A stretch of DNA of 64,000 nt. It comes from Methylocystis rosea SV97. Its GTDB lineage: Bacteria > Pseudomonadota > Alphaproteobacteria > Rhizobiales > Beijerinckiaceae. The translations under genes and the position numbers were made by a program. The notes beneath the pieces were generated by a model, which worked only from the letters and a program-made list of their open reading frames with translations, searched no databases and was not told where the DNA came from. The stretch spans positions 3,306,304 through 3,370,303 of the forward strand of contig NZ_KB889963.1 of the NCBI RefSeq assembly GCF_000372845.1, in the 5' to 3' direction. Positions within the stretch are counted from its first letter, which is position 1, and each line of letters begins with the position of its first letter. Of this stretch, positions 48,485 through 58,384 are shown one piece after another.

Positions 48485-49192
48485 ATGAGCAGAGCGAAAT
48501 TGGCGATTGCATCGACGGCTGACGTCGCTCCCAGCGTCCAGGCCTTCTCAGATTCGCGAGCGAAAATCGCCGTCGCGATCATCGTCGCTTGCGCGGTCGC
48601 GCTTGTCGCTTACGCGGGTCCAGGCCTCGGACCTCGCGCGTCTCACATGGCGACGCACATCATACTCATGAGCGCGCTCGCGCCTTTTTTGGCTGTGCTG
48701 TCGATAAGGTTTGCGTCGGCTGCGGTCCTTACGACCGGTCGCGCGCTGGCGATCATCACCGCGGCGCAGCTTGCCCTGCTCTATGCGTGGCATGCGCCGG
48801 GGGCGTCGGCCTATGTCGAGCGGCATCCAACCGCGCATCTCCTGATGCACGCGTCGTTGCTGACGGCCGCTCTGCTGTTCTGGCTGGCGATTCTCGGCGA
48901 TACGGGAGTCGCGCGTTGGCGCGGCGTCGCGGCGCTCGCGATCACCGGAAAGCTCGCCTGCCTCCTCGGCGTGCTTCTTGTGTTCGCGCCGCGCGTTCTC
49001 GACACAAGCGCGGCGAGTTGGGGAGCGACCACAGAGACAATGTTGGCGGATCAGCGCCTTGCCGGTCTGCTGATGCTAGCGGCCTGCCCGGCAAGCTATG
49101 TCCTCTCCGGCGTTTGGATCGCATCCCGATGGCTGCTTGCTTTGGAGGACGATCGCTTGCGGGCGCGTTCCGATCGTCCGGACGGCGCCTAG
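48485..49192 (+). CDS. ctaG: Cytochrome c oxidase assembly protein CtaG (caa3 type)
   Basis: 235 residues, about six membrane segments. The conserved features are an N-terminal HMATHIILMSALAPFL with metal-binding-type His/Met residues, LLYAWHAPG, and LLMHASLLTAALLFWLAIL. Thought to help copper delivery to the oxidase. It precedes the fused subunit I+III gene by 12 bases. Its ATG overlaps the TGA of a short upstream open frame (ATGA), which may be a remnant of a lost gene. Confidence 0.88.
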   Translation: MSRAKLAIASTADVAPSVQAFSDSRAKIAVAIIVACAVALVAYAGPGLGPRASHMATHIILMSALAPFLAVLSIRFASAAVLTTGRALAIITAAQLALLYAWHAPGASAYVERHPTAHLLMHASLLTAALLFWLAILGDTGVARWRGVAALAITGKLACLLGVLLVFAPRVLDTSAASWGATTETMLADQRLAGLLMLAACPASYVLSGVWIASRWLLALEDDRLRARSDRPDGA

Positions 49193-49204
49193 GGCGCCGC
49201 CTCG

Positions 49205-51757
49205 ATGCCTGAACGCCAAAGCAACCCCAAGAGCCTTCCAAACGAAACGCCGCGGCCGCCTGGCGAACTTGAAGAGCTCGAGCGCGCCTGGGCCTATCCG
49301 CCGGGGTGGCGAAAAATCAGCGAGATCAACAACAGTCTCGTTGGCGTCATTTATATCGGCGCGGCCTTTCTGTTCTTTTTGCTGGCGGGCGTGCTGGCGC
49401 TGATCATGCGCGTCCAACTTTCGCACGGCGACAACCAATTCATCGGACAGGATCTCTACAACCAGATCTTTACCGTGCATGGCACGACGATGATGTTCCT
49501 TTTCGCCGTTCCTGTGATGGAGGCGCTGAGCGTCATCCTGCTGCCGCAGATGCTGGCCGCGCGCGACCTGCCCTTTCCAAGGCTCAGCGCCTTCGCCGTT
49601 TGGGCCTATGTGATCGGCGGCCTCGTGTTCTTCTCGACGATCTTCTATGGACTCGCGCCGAGCGGCGGCTGGTTCATGTATCCGCCGCTGACGCTGACCA
49701 AGTTCTCGCCGGGAGACAACGCCGATTTCTGGCTGCTCGGCATCGGCTTCATCGAGATATCTGCGATCGCTGGCGCGATTGAAATCATCGTCGGGATGCT
49801 GCGCACGCGGCCGCCGGGGATGACGCTCGACAAGATGCCGCTCTTTGGCTGGTCGATGCTGGTCTTTGCGGCGATGATCGTCTTCGCCTTCCCCGCCGTG
49901 ATCCTCGCGACGATGATGCTCGAGATCGAGCGGTCCTTCGGCTGGCCCTTCTTCAATGCGGCCCAGAGCGGCGATCCGTTGCTGTGGCAGCATCTCTTCT
50001 GGTTCTTCGGGCACCCGGAGGTCTACATCATCTTCCTGCCGGCGGCCGGTCTCGTCTCGATGATCGTGCCGACGATGGCGCAACGGCCGCTCGTCGGTTA
50101 TCGGCTCATTGTCGTCGCGCTGATCGCCACGGGCTTCTTCAGCTTCGGCCTTTGGGTGCATCACATGTTCAGCACCGGCATACCGGCCCTAAGCCTCGGC
50201 TTCTTTTCGGCGGCGAGCATGGCGGTCGCCGTGCCTTCCGGCATTCAGGTCTTCTCCTGGATCGCGACGATCGCCGCGGCGCGCGATCGATTCAGACTCT
50301 CTACGCCGTCGCTGTTCATCCTCGGATTTCTTTTCATCTTCGTGGTCGGAGGTCTGACGGGCGTGATGGTGGCGGTCGTGCCGTTCGATCTCCAGGCGCA
50401 TGACAGCTATTTCATCGTCGCGCATTTCCATTACGTGCTCGTCGGCGGCATGGTGTTTCCGCTCTTTGCGACCTTCTACTACTGGGATCCGATGATCAGC
50501 CGGAACCGGCTTTCGGAGCGTCTTGGGCGCTACGTGTTCTGGCTGATGTTCATCGGCTTTAACGTCGCCTTTTTCCCCATGCACATCTCTGGTCTTCTCG
50601 GCATGCCGCGGCGGGTTTGGACCTATCCAAGCGCCATGGGCTGGGACACGCTCAATATGATATCGACGATCGGCGCATTCATTCTCGCGCTTGGCGTTCT
50701 GGTGTTCGTCGTCGATATTTTCGTGCGCTTCCGGCGCGACTGGGAGACGCAGCGAACGCAGACCAATCCCTGGAACGCCGGAACGCTGGAGTGGCTGCCG
50801 AGCGATCTCTATTCGATGCGCAGCGTTCCGATCGTCACGAGTCGCTACCCTCTATGGGATCAGCCCAATCTCGCCGAAGACGTCGCCGCGGGCGCCTATT
50901 ATCTGCCGAACGCCGCCACCGGACGGCGCGAGACGATCGTCACCTCGCCCATCGAGGCAAGACCGGAATATCTCCTGGAAATGCCGGGACCGGGCTGGGC
51001 GCATTTGTTCTCCGCGGTCTTCACGGCCGCTTTCTTTCTGCTGCTGACGGTGAAGGCCGTTGCGATCGCGCTTGTCTGCGGCGCGGCAGCCATCTTCGCC
51101 ACGCTCGTCTGGTGCTGGCAGCTCGACCCGCCGCCGCGCGGACGCGTCGCGATCGGCGGCGGGATCAGTCTGCCCACCTATATGTCCGGACCTTCGTCAC
51201 ATGCCTGGTGGGCGATGATCGTGCTGATCCTCGTCGCCGGCTCTCTCTACATCGCCTTCATCTTCTCCTACCTCTATCTTTGGACCGTCAGCCCGGGGGT
51301 TTGGCCCATCGCGGGCGCTTCGCCGCTTCCAGACCTGCGCTGGGCGGCGAGCGGCGCATCGCTGATGCTTCTCAGCATTCTTGCGTTCTGGATGGCGGAC
51401 CATGCGCTTCCAAAGCCCGGTTCGGTCGGCCTTGCAGCGGCGCTTCTGATGATCGCCGGCGCGCTGTGCCTCATCGCCGGCGTCGGGATAGCGGGCTATG
51501 CGCAATGGCGATCCGGCCTGCGACCCGGGGAAAACTCCTACGGCGCCATGGTCTATCTGGAGATCGTCTTGACAGGTCAGCTCGTGGCGACTGTCGCGGT
51601 GATGACCGGATTCGCCTTGGCGCGTCTCTTCACGGGGAAACTCGATGCGCAGCGACGCGTATCATTCGAAAGCGCGGCGCTGCTGGCTTACTACACAGCC
51701 GCGCAGGGGCTCCTCGGATTTCTGCTCATTTATGGCTTTCCGCGAATGCTGGAGTAG
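49205..51757 (+). CDS. ctaDE: Cytochrome c oxidase, fused subunits I and III
   Basis: 850 residues. The subunit I half (about 1-560) has the heme a ligand region VHGTTMMFLFAVPV, the CuB-Tyr motif WFFGHPEVYIIFLPA, the CuB His pair in VHHMFSTG, and both heme His in AHFHYVLVGGMVF. It ends near 560 with a WLPSDLYSMRSVPIV linker. From about 600 to the end is a subunit III-like half (FSYLYLWTVSPGVWPIAG and five hydrophobic segments). Fused I+III is known in caa3-type oxidases. A subunit II (CuA) gene is not seen on either side; it may lie elsewhere. Confidence 0.93.
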   Translation: MPERQSNPKSLPNETPRPPGELEELERAWAYPPGWRKISEINNSLVGVIYIGAAFLFFLLAGVLALIMRVQLSHGDNQFIGQDLYNQIFTVHGTTMMFLFAVPVMEALSVILLPQMLAARDLPFPRLSAFAVWAYVIGGLVFFSTIFYGLAPSGGWFMYPPLTLTKFSPGDNADFWLLGIGFIEISAIAGAIEIIVGMLRTRPPGMTLDKMPLFGWSMLVFAAMIVFAFPAVILATMMLEIERSFGWPFFNAAQSGDPLLWQHLFWFFGHPEVYIIFLPAAGLVSMIVPTMAQRPLVGYRLIVVALIATGFFSFGLWVHHMFSTGIPALSLGFFSAASMAVAVPSGIQVFSWIATIAAARDRFRLSTPSLFILGFLFIFVVGGLTGVMVAVVPFDLQAHDSYFIVAHFHYVLVGGMVFPLFATFYYWDPMISRNRLSERLGRYVFWLMFIGFNVAFFPMHISGLLGMPRRVWTYPSAMGWDTLNMISTIGAFILALGVLVFVVDIFVRFRRDWETQRTQTNPWNAGTLEWLPSDLYSMRSVPIVTSRYPLWDQPNLAEDVAAGAYYLPNAATGRRETIVTSPIEARPEYLLEMPGPGWAHLFSAVFTAAFFLLLTVKAVAIALVCGAAAIFATLVWCWQLDPPPRGRVAIGGGISLPTYMSGPSSHAWWAMIVLILVAGSLYIAFIFSYLYLWTVSPGVWPIAGASPLPDLRWAASGASLMLLSILAFWMADHALPKPGSVGLAAALLMIAGALCLIAGVGIAGYAQWRSGLRPGENSYGAMVYLEIVLTGQLVATVAVMTGFALARLFTGKLDAQRRVSFESAALLAYYTAAQGLLGFLLIYGFPRMLE

Positions 51758-51760
51758 ACG

Positions 51761-52150
51761 ATGTCGCGTGCAGGCAAGGCTGAGCATCCTCGCTGGTCTC
51801 TGACGACGATCATCGCCTTTCTGCTCGCCGGTCCCATCGTCTGGGGCCTGCATTTTCTTTTTGTCTATGGCGGGCACACGCTGATGTGCGTGCTCGGCTG
51901 GTCAAGCGAGCCGCAAATCATACGGGCGAGCGTGATCGCGGCGGGCGGCGTCGCGCTAGCGCTTCTAGTTTTCCTCGCGCGGGCGGCGCGCCGCTGGCGC
52001 CGCTCTGTGGTGGAGAGCGACGGCGACGCCGCCCTGTCAGCGGAATTTCAGATGCGTGCGACGTTGCTGCTGATCTTGCTGTCGAGCGCCGGCGTGTTGT
52101 GGTCGACTCTCGCAGCTTTCTTCATCGCTCCCTGCCAGACGTTGCGATGA
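51761..52150 (+). CDS. Small membrane protein of the oxidase cluster
   Basis: 129 residues, starting three bases after the ctaDE stop. Three hydrophobic segments (FLLAGPIVWGLHFLFVYGGH, AGGVALALLVFLARA, LLLILLSSAGVLWSTLAAFF). HTLMCVLGW and APCQTLR carry the only Cys. I recognise the pattern only as a recurring small protein beside fused oxidases; function unknown. Likely co-transcribed with ctaG and ctaDE. Confidence 0.75.
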   Translation: MSRAGKAEHPRWSLTTIIAFLLAGPIVWGLHFLFVYGGHTLMCVLGWSSEPQIIRASVIAAGGVALALLVFLARAARRWRRSVVESDGDAALSAEFQMRATLLLILLSSAGVLWSTLAAFFIAPCQTLR

Positions 52151-52325
52151 AGTCGCCCAAATGAGTAAAGAGTGGCGCGCGGGGCTGCCCCTGGGGATGC
52201 CGGGCTGACGCGCTGCGCAAGGCGCGGGACGCCGCCCATCGGTTTGCGCGCGCACGAGTCAAATTCCAGACCGGGCCGGATCGGCCTACGCTGATCACGA
52301 CCCTCGGGCGTCCAAGTTTTGGACT

Positions 52326-52847
52326 CTAGGCCGCAGGCTTCGCCTGTTCGGCGACTTTGACCGGCAGCTGCGTCCGAATCGCATCGACGATCCTTTGAAC
52401 TGAGGCGTCGGCCTCACTGGCGCGCTTCTCCGCGGCGATGGCCCGCTGCTCCATCGCCGTAAGTTCGGCCTGCCGCGCCGCGAGCTGCGACTGCACCCCT
52501 TCGAGATCTTTTCGCGTCTGGATGAGGGCCGCGGAGAGCTCGGCGGCTTCCGACTCGGATTTGCGCAGCGCAGCTTCGGCGCGATCGCCCCGGTCTTCGG
52601 CGCGCTCCAGCTTCTCTCTTACCGCATTAGCGGCGCTATGCGCGCGCGCCACCGCCTGAGCGGACTGCTTTTCGAGCTCCTTGATCGCCGCGGCGGCCTG
52701 GGACACGAGATCCAGCGCCGCCGTGGCGTCGTCAGTGGCGCGCGGCCGCTGACGGACAGGAAAGTTCTGCGCCGGCGGCGCCAGCGGCCTGTTGTCCCCT
52801 CTCGGGATGATTTCGTCCATCACCTGATCCAGATCCAGCGAATCCAT
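52326..52847 (-). CDS. Hypothetical coiled-coil protein
   Basis: 173 residues. The first 40 are Pro/Asp-rich (DQVMDEIIPRGDNRPLAPPA). Residues 45-150 form a continuous Ala/Glu/Arg-rich heptad pattern (KLERAEDRGDRAEAALRKSE) typical of a long coiled coil. There are no catalytic motifs and no signal peptide. It stands alone between the oxidase cluster and ppsA. Low-complexity matches could mislead any family search. Confidence 0.6.
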   Translation of the reverse strand: MDSLDLDQVMDEIIPRGDNRPLAPPAQNFPVRQRPRATDDATAALDLVSQAAAAIKELEKQSAQAVARAHSAANAVREKLERAEDRGDRAEAALRKSESEAAELSAALIQTRKDLEGVQSQLAARQAELTAMEQRAIAAEKRASEADASVQRIVDAIRTQLPVKVAEQAKPAA

Positions 52848-53157
52848 TTACGCCTCCCGCCATCGCACGAACTGGGTTGGGCCAGCCGTCCAATCAGATT
52901 CCTATTATGGACAAGAATCCGGCCAAATCTCGACCATTAGGTCAAGTTTTAACCATAACCTGCGGGGTAAGCGTTTTCCTAGGACAGATCGGCCTCCAAG
53001 GGCCAATGCTTAAGCTACTAGGAGCGCCGATGCGACTGAAAACGTGCCTTGTTCACACAAATTCTGTGTAAGCGCTCAATATCACCGCGCAGCTGTAATA
53101 ATTATGGCGCAATAGCCCAGGGACCTCACGCACGCACCCTTACCAAAAGAGCTCGTC
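52848..53157. other. Spacer upstream of ppsA, no gene seen
   Basis: 310 bases with reduced GC. I see no open frame of interest, hairpin with T run or recognisable riboswitch. The ppsA promoter is expected here. Confidence 0.5.
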
Positions 53158-55629
53158 ATGAATAGAATGGCCGACTCCACCATTTCCAAAGAGACAAAGC
53201 CGGCGCATTCGGCATCCGGGAAATTTATTCGTTTTTTCAATGAGGTGAACATCGCCGACGTCCCGCTGGTGGGCGGCAAGAACGCCTCGCTTGGCGAAAT
53301 GTACCGGGAGCTGACGGCCAAGGGCATCCAGGTGCCCAATGGCTTCGCCGTCACCGCCGAAGCCTATCGCTACACGCTCGATGCAGCGGGCGTCTGGACC
53401 GCGCTGAAAGAGGCGCTCGAGGGATTGGACCCGTCTGACGTCGATGATCTCGCCAAGCGCGCCGCGCGCGCCCGCGACATCGTTTATGGCGCGCAGACGC
53501 CCCCGGACGTCGAGGCCGAAATCCGCACCGCCCTAGCCCGCCTCACCGACGAATATGGAGCCGATTTGACGGTCGCGGTGCGCTCGTCGGCGACGGCGGA
53601 AGATTTGCCGAGCGCGAGTTTCGCCGGACAACATGACACCTATCTCAATGTGCGCGGCCCCGCCGCCGTTCTCGACGCTATCCGTCACTGCTTTGCGAGC
53701 CTGTTCACCGACCGCGCTATCCGCTATCGCATCGACAACGGATTCGATCACTTCAAAGTGTTCAACTCCGTCGGCGTAATGAAAATGGTGCGCTCGGATT
53801 TGGCGGCGTCCGGCGTCATCTTCACGATCGACACCGAAAGCGGATTTGAGGACGTTGTCTTCCTCACCGGCGCCTACGGCCTTGGCGAAAACGTCGTGCA
53901 GGGCGCGGTCGACCCCGACGAATTTTACGTCTTCAAGCCCACCTATCGGCAGGGCAAGCGCGCTATTTTGAAGCGCGCGCTGGGCGCAAAAAAAATCAGG
54001 ATGGTCTTTTCGGATCGGGGCCGGGCGACGACGCGCAACATCCCCACCGACGCCAAGGAATGCGAGAAATTCTGCATCTCCGACGAAGAGGCGCTGACGC
54101 TCGCCGGCCAGGCGATCGAGATCGAGGACCATTATAGCGCCAAAGCCGGCGCGCGCCGCCCCATGGACATCGAATGGGCCAAGGATGGTCTCGACGGCCA
54201 GCTCTACATCGTTCAGGCCCGCCCCGAAACCGTCGCGTCGCGCCGCGACCGGAACATCGCCGAAATCTATAAGGTGACGAAGCACGGCGCGGTGAAAGTC
54301 GAAGGGCGCGCCGTCGGCGCAAAGATCGCCAGCGGCAAGGCGCGCGTGATCGAGCACGCCAGCGAGCTTTCAACATTCGTTCCCGGCGAGATCCTCGTCG
54401 CCGATACGACGTCGCCCGATTGGGGAACGGTGATGAAATCGGCCGCGGCCATCGTGACGAACCGCGGCGGTCGCACGTGCCATGCGGCGATCGTCGCGCG
54501 CGAACTTGGCATTCCGGCGATCGTCGGCACGGACGCCGCGACGCGGCTCATTCGCACCGGCGACATGATCTCGGTGAGTTGCGCCGAGGGCGACGCCGGA
54601 AAGGTCTACGAAGGGCCCATCGCCTTCGAGGTGGAGCGCGTCGACCTGTCGACTCTGACGACGCCCGCCACGCATGTGATGATGAACGTCGGCAATCCCG
54701 ATATCGCCTTCGGCCTTGCGGCGCTGCCGAACGACGGCGTCGGCCTCGCGCGCATGGAGTTCATCATTGCGGACTCGATCAAGGCGCATCCCATGGCGCT
54801 CGTTCACCCGGAGCGGCTCGGAGATCGGGAGCGCGCCGAAATTGCGAGGCTGACCGCAAATTATGCAAGTCCCAGCGAATTCTTCGTGAAGCGCCTGTCC
54901 GAAGGCGTCGGCACGATCGCGGCGGCGTTTTATCCAAAGCCTGTCGTCGTGCGCATGTCCGACTTCAAGAGCAATGAATATGCCTCATTGCTCGGCGGCG
55001 AGGTTTTCGAAATGCATGAAGCCAATCCGATGATTGGCTTTCGCGGCGCATCGCGCTATGCCCACCCTGCTTACCGGGAGGGTTTCGCGCTCGAATGCGC
55101 CGCAATGATCCGCGTGCGCGACGAGATGGGTCTGACGAACATCAAGCTGATGATTCCCTTCTGCCGCCGGATCGAAGAAGCGGAGAAGGTCATCTCGCTG
55201 ATGAGCGAACTCGGTCTCGAACGCGGCAAGAACGGGCTCGAGATCTACGTGATGTGCGAAATTCCAAACAACGTCATGCTTATCGATCAATTCTCCAAAC
55301 ATTTCGACGGTTTTTCGATCGGCTCGAACGATCTGACGCAACTGACGCTCGGCGTCGACCGCGACTCCGAAATCGTCGCCTTCGACTTCGACGAACGCGA
55401 CGAGGGCGTGAAAGAGATCATTCGTTTGGCGGTCGAAGGGGCCAAGCGCAACGGGCGGCACAGCGGCATTTGCGGCCAGGCGCCCTCGGATTATCCAGAG
55501 ATCGCCGAGTTTCTCGTGCGCTTGGGAATCGATTCGATCAGCCTCAATCCCGACACGGTTTTGCAGACCACAAGACGCATCGTCGATTTGGAGAAGCGTC
55601 TTGGTCGAGGGCCGAGAAAGACGGATTGA
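53158..55629 (+). CDS. ppsA: Phosphoenolpyruvate synthase
   Basis: Makes PEP, AMP and phosphate from pyruvate and ATP, for gluconeogenesis. 823 residues, full length. The N-terminal ATP-grasp-like half includes [15 protein letters not shown] and [21 protein letters not shown] (split [21 protein letters not shown]). The swivelling His is H442 in [18 protein letters not shown]. The C-terminal barrel has [11 protein letters not shown] and [17 protein letters not shown], and ends with [18 protein letters not shown]. Solitary; no PEP synthase regulator gene is adjacent. Confidence 0.96.
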   Translation: MNRMADSTISKETKPAHSASGKFIRFFNEVNIADVPLVGGKNASLGEMYRELTAKGIQVPNGFAVTAEAYRYTLDAAGVWTALKEALEGLDPSDVDDLAKRAARARDIVYGAQTPPDVEAEIRTALARLTDEYGADLTVAVRSSATAEDLPSASFAGQHDTYLNVRGPAAVLDAIRHCFASLFTDRAIRYRIDNGFDHFKVFNSVGVMKMVRSDLAASGVIFTIDTESGFEDVVFLTGAYGLGENVVQGAVDPDEFYVFKPTYRQGKRAILKRALGAKKIRMVFSDRGRATTRNIPTDAKECEKFCISDEEALTLAGQAIEIEDHYSAKAGARRPMDIEWAKDGLDGQLYIVQARPETVASRRDRNIAEIYKVTKHGAVKVEGRAVGAKIASGKARVIEHASELSTFVPGEILVADTTSPDWGTVMKSAAAIVTNRGGRTCHAAIVARELGIPAIVGTDAATRLIRTGDMISVSCAEGDAGKVYEGPIAFEVERVDLSTLTTPATHVMMNVGNPDIAFGLAALPNDGVGLARMEFIIADSIKAHPMALVHPERLGDRERAEIARLTANYASPSEFFVKRLSEGVGTIAAAFYPKPVVVRMSDFKSNEYASLLGGEVFEMHEANPMIGFRGASRYAHPAYREGFALECAAMIRVRDEMGLTNIKLMIPFCRRIEEAEKVISLMSELGLERGKNGLEIYVMCEIPNNVMLIDQFSKHFDGFSIGSNDLTQLTLGVDRDSEIVAFDFDERDEGVKEIIRLAVEGAKRNGRHSGICGQAPSDYPEIAEFLVRLGIDSISLNPDTVLQTTRRIVDLEKRLGRGPRKTD

Positions 55630-55733
55630 CCGCTCTGCGCATCTCTTAGATTGATCTGGATCGCCGTTCACGTTTGGCGCCCGCGCCAAGCGTGGACCGA
55701 CTGTGGCGCGCGTCGCCAAATAGAGGAAAGCAA

Positions 55734-56804
55734 ATGATCGCAGCCGGCTACGGGAAAGTCCTCGCGACGATGGCTCCAGCCGCCGGACTTGTGGGAGTCG
55801 CCGCGGCGCTGCATTTCGCCGAAGCCGGACCAATCGTCAATTTCATCGCCGCGGCTTTGGCCCTGGCGAGCGTCGCGCATGTGATTGGCGAAGCCACCGA
55901 TCAGCTTGGCAATCACCTCTCGCCGGCGGCGACGGGCATTGTTCAGTCGGCGGTCGGCAATCTTCCCGAATTGTTCGTCTGCATCTTCGCGCTCAGGGCC
56001 GGGCTGCTGACCGTCGTGCAGGCTTCGCTGATCGGCTCCATTCTGTCGAACGCGCTTCTTGTCCTGGGCCTCGCTTTTATCGCCGGAGGCTGGAGGCGCG
56101 GCGTTCTTCACTTCGAAAGTCAGACGCCGCGGATGATCGCGACGCTGCTTCTGCTGGCGGTGTCGGCGTTGGTGCTGCCGACGCTCGCGCAGGAGTTGCA
56201 CCTGCCGAGCGGCGCCCATGAGCAGGAGCTCGCCGTCGTCTGCGCGATCGTGCTTCTTTTCGTTTTCGTTGTGCTCACCCAGGCGATGCTCAGTCAGGGG
56301 CAGCGTGCGTTGCCGGCTGAAGCGCATGCGCGCGTGCATGCATGGTCGCTCGGCGCCGCGATCGCCGTTCTCGCCGCCTGTGGCGGCGCCGCCGCCTTCG
56401 TCTCGGACTGGTTCGTCGACGCGCTCGGTCCAGCGATTGAAATCTTGGGCATCAGCGAGGCCTTTTCCGGGCTCGTCATCGTCGCCATCGCCGGCAACGC
56501 CGTCGAAAATGTCGTGGGCGTTCGGCTCGCGGCTCAGGGCAAGGCCGACCTCGCGGTCAGCGTCATTTTGAACTCGGCGCTTCAGGTCGCCGTCGCGCTG
56601 ATTCCGATTCTGGTGCTCGTCAGCTTTGCGATGGGCGGCGCGGCGCCGTTCACGCTCGCCATTCCGCCGATTCTTGCGGCGGCGCTGTTTCTTTCGGTGT
56701 TGGTGGTCACAGTGGTCACCGTCGACGGCCGGGCGGACATCGTCGACGGGGCCGCGCTGGTCGGTCTTTACGTCATCGTCGCGACGATCTTCTGGTGGGG
56801 ATAG
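55734..56804 (+). CDS. CaCA-type calcium/proton antiporter (CAX/ChaA)
   Basis: 356 residues from ATG 55734, with GAGGAAA upstream. Eleven or so hydrophobic segments, and the two inverted alpha repeats: GNHLSPAATGIVQSAVGNLPELFVC (GNHLSPAATGIVQSAVG, NLPELFVC) and SGLVIVAIAGNAVENVVG, each with the ion-binding Glu of CAX proteins. The acidic loop between them (AEAHARVHA) is short. Probably exports Ca2+ or Na+ in exchange for H+. Confidence 0.9.
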   Translation: MIAAGYGKVLATMAPAAGLVGVAAALHFAEAGPIVNFIAAALALASVAHVIGEATDQLGNHLSPAATGIVQSAVGNLPELFVCIFALRAGLLTVVQASLIGSILSNALLVLGLAFIAGGWRRGVLHFESQTPRMIATLLLLAVSALVLPTLAQELHLPSGAHEQELAVVCAIVLLFVFVVLTQAMLSQGQRALPAEAHARVHAWSLGAAIAVLAACGGAAAFVSDWFVDALGPAIEILGISEAFSGLVIVAIAGNAVENVVGVRLAAQGKADLAVSVILNSALQVAVALIPILVLVSFAMGGAAPFTLAIPPILAAALFLSVLVVTVVTVDGRADIVDGAALVGLYVIVATIFWWG

Positions 56805-56917
56805 CCTGTCCCTGGCGACAACGCGCTCTCGCCCTATATCTCTCGCCCTGAAGGGGCCGCGGGCCGACGCAGCCTAGCGTCGTGCGAGAAGACAGATCGC
56901 GGCGGTGGGAGGGACTC

Positions 56918-57409
56918 ATGAAAGCAAGAATAGCATTCGTTGTCGCTGGCGCGCTCGCCTGCGGCGGAGCGGCTCAGGGCGGCGCAGTCGAAGCGCATCG
57001 CGCATTTCTTCCGCAGAGCATGCAATGGGAGGCGGCGCCGAGTTCGCTGCCGGGCGGCGCCGAAATGGCGGTGCTGTACGGAGATCCCAGCCGAGAAGGC
57101 GACTTCGTCGTCAGGATCAAGGCGCCCAAAGGCTACCGCGTCCCGCCACACGCGCATCCCAAGGCCGAGCTTGTCACGATCATCTCCGGCGCATTCAGTT
57201 TCGGTCGAGGGCAGGCGGCCGACCGCGCCACGGTCGAAAAGCTCCCGGCGGGAAGCTTCATTTCAATGCCCGCCGGCGTGCTGCATTACGTTTTCGTCGA
57301 TGAGGACTCAGTGCTCCAGATCAACGCAACCGGTCCTTGGCAGATCGACTATTACGATCCGAAAGACGACCCGCGGCTGAACATTGCGCCTGCGGGAACT
57401 GTTCGCTAA
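56918..57409 (+). CDS. Exported cupin domain protein
   Basis: 163 residues from ATG 56918 with GGGAGG upstream. Signal peptide ends near AAQG (residue 22). A single cupin_2 domain has the metal-site motif PPHAHPKAELVTIISGAFSFG and the second motif PAGVLHYVFVDEDSV. No substrate is known; periplasmic single cupins often bind metal and act as chaperones or dioxygenases. Co-directional with the antiporter gene, 113 bases downstream of it. Confidence 0.85.
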   Translation: MKARIAFVVAGALACGGAAQGGAVEAHRAFLPQSMQWEAAPSSLPGGAEMAVLYGDPSREGDFVVRIKAPKGYRVPPHAHPKAELVTIISGAFSFGRGQAADRATVEKLPAGSFISMPAGVLHYVFVDEDSVLQINATGPWQIDYYDPKDDPRLNIAPAGTVR

Positions 57410-57775
57410 GCGGGAGACGCTTCAAAGAAACGGCTCCCGCCTTTACATCCGAGGTCGCGAGCCGTTCCGTGTAGGGCTACCGCTGGCAGCGGCCGCCTCT
57501 CGGTAAAAACGTAGGCCCAGGACAATTGAAAGCAAGCAGGGCCGTTGCGCGCGCTCCCCGCCATCGGACGCGCAAGGAACATAATTTCAGCGCGAGATTT
57601 CGGCGCCGGATCGCTCCGGCGCGAAGCCGCGCTCCGTTAGGCTCGGACGCGATCCGCTGTTCGCAAATGTTCCTGTGACTGCCCAAGGACTTCCTTGCGG
57701 GGTTACTTTTTGCGTTTTTCGCCATTAAAGTCCCGCCGCGCGGCTTAGTTCCGCACCCATCAATTGGAGTCGATA
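57410..57775. other. Spacer between cupin and DUF992 genes
   Basis: 366 bases. An aacggctc/gagccgtt 8-bp stem around a 22-base loop at 57429-57466 may end the cupin transcript, without a T run. The rest has no supported gene. A minus-strand frame (57477-57725) is Arg-rich and not credible. Confidence 0.45.
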
Positions 57776-58318
57776 ATGTCTCATTTCTCGCTCGGCCGCG
57801 CGATGTGCGCGATATCTTTCATCGCACTGTCGTCCAGCGCCGCCATGGCTCAGTCGGTGCAAGTCGGCACCCTTCTCTGCCATGTTTCCGGCGGCGTCGG
57901 CATGATCATTATGGAGAATCAGGCGCTCGACTGCGTATACACGGACGCTAAAGGCAGCCCGCCCCAGCATTACATCGGCAGACTGACCAACGTCGGCGCC
58001 AATATCGGCATCAGCGGTCCGGGCCAGATGATTTGGACGGTTCTCGCGGCCACCAACAGCGTGGCGCCCGGCGCGCTGGCCGGAGACTATGTGGGCGCGG
58101 AAGGGTCGGTCGCCGTCGGCGCCGGCGCCGGCGGCGCGGTCCTTGTCGGCGGCTCGAACAAGACCATCTCGCTGCAGCCCGTTTCCGTCTCCCTTGGCAC
58201 CGGCCTCAATGTTTCCGCCGGCATCGGCAATGTCAGCCTGCAATATATGCCGGTGACCCCGCCGCCGCCGCCGCCCGCGCCGGCCGCCAAGCCGAAGAAA
58301 ACTCGCGCGCACCGGTAA
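57776..58318 (+). CDS. DUF992 exported protein
   Basis: 180 residues from ATG 57776 (GGAG just upstream). A signal peptide ends near AMA (residue 21). The mature domain has the DUF992 pattern VGTLLCHVSGGVGMIIMENQALDCVY (VGTLLCHVSGGVGMIIM, ENQALDCVY) with two Cys likely disulfide-linked, and a GAGAGGAVLVGGSNKTISLQPVS strand region. It ends in a PPPPPPAPAAK tail. Function unknown; widespread in Rhizobiales. Confidence 0.85.
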   Translation: MSHFSLGRAMCAISFIALSSSAAMAQSVQVGTLLCHVSGGVGMIIMENQALDCVYTDAKGSPPQHYIGRLTNVGANIGISGPGQMIWTVLAATNSVAPGALAGDYVGAEGSVAVGAGAGGAVLVGGSNKTISLQPVSVSLGTGLNVSAGIGNVSLQYMPVTPPPPPPAPAAKPKKTRAHR

Positions 58319-58340
58319 TCTTTGACGACGCAACGGACAA

Positions 58341-58372
58341 AAACGGGCGCGCCGCCGGCGCGCCCGTTTTTT
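58341..58372. terminator. Bidirectional rho-independent terminator
   Basis: aaacgggcgcgcc-gcc-ggcgcgcccgttt plus further T. An 11-13 bp stem between two convergent genes with A tract on the left and T tract on the right. Confidence 0.88.
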
Positions 58373-58384
58373 TGCGCCTGCGAT

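Noticed and set aside
57477-57725. 82-codon minus-strand frame in the cupin-DUF992 spacer
   Set aside because: Arg-rich with no recognisable features; looks like chance in GC-rich sequence.
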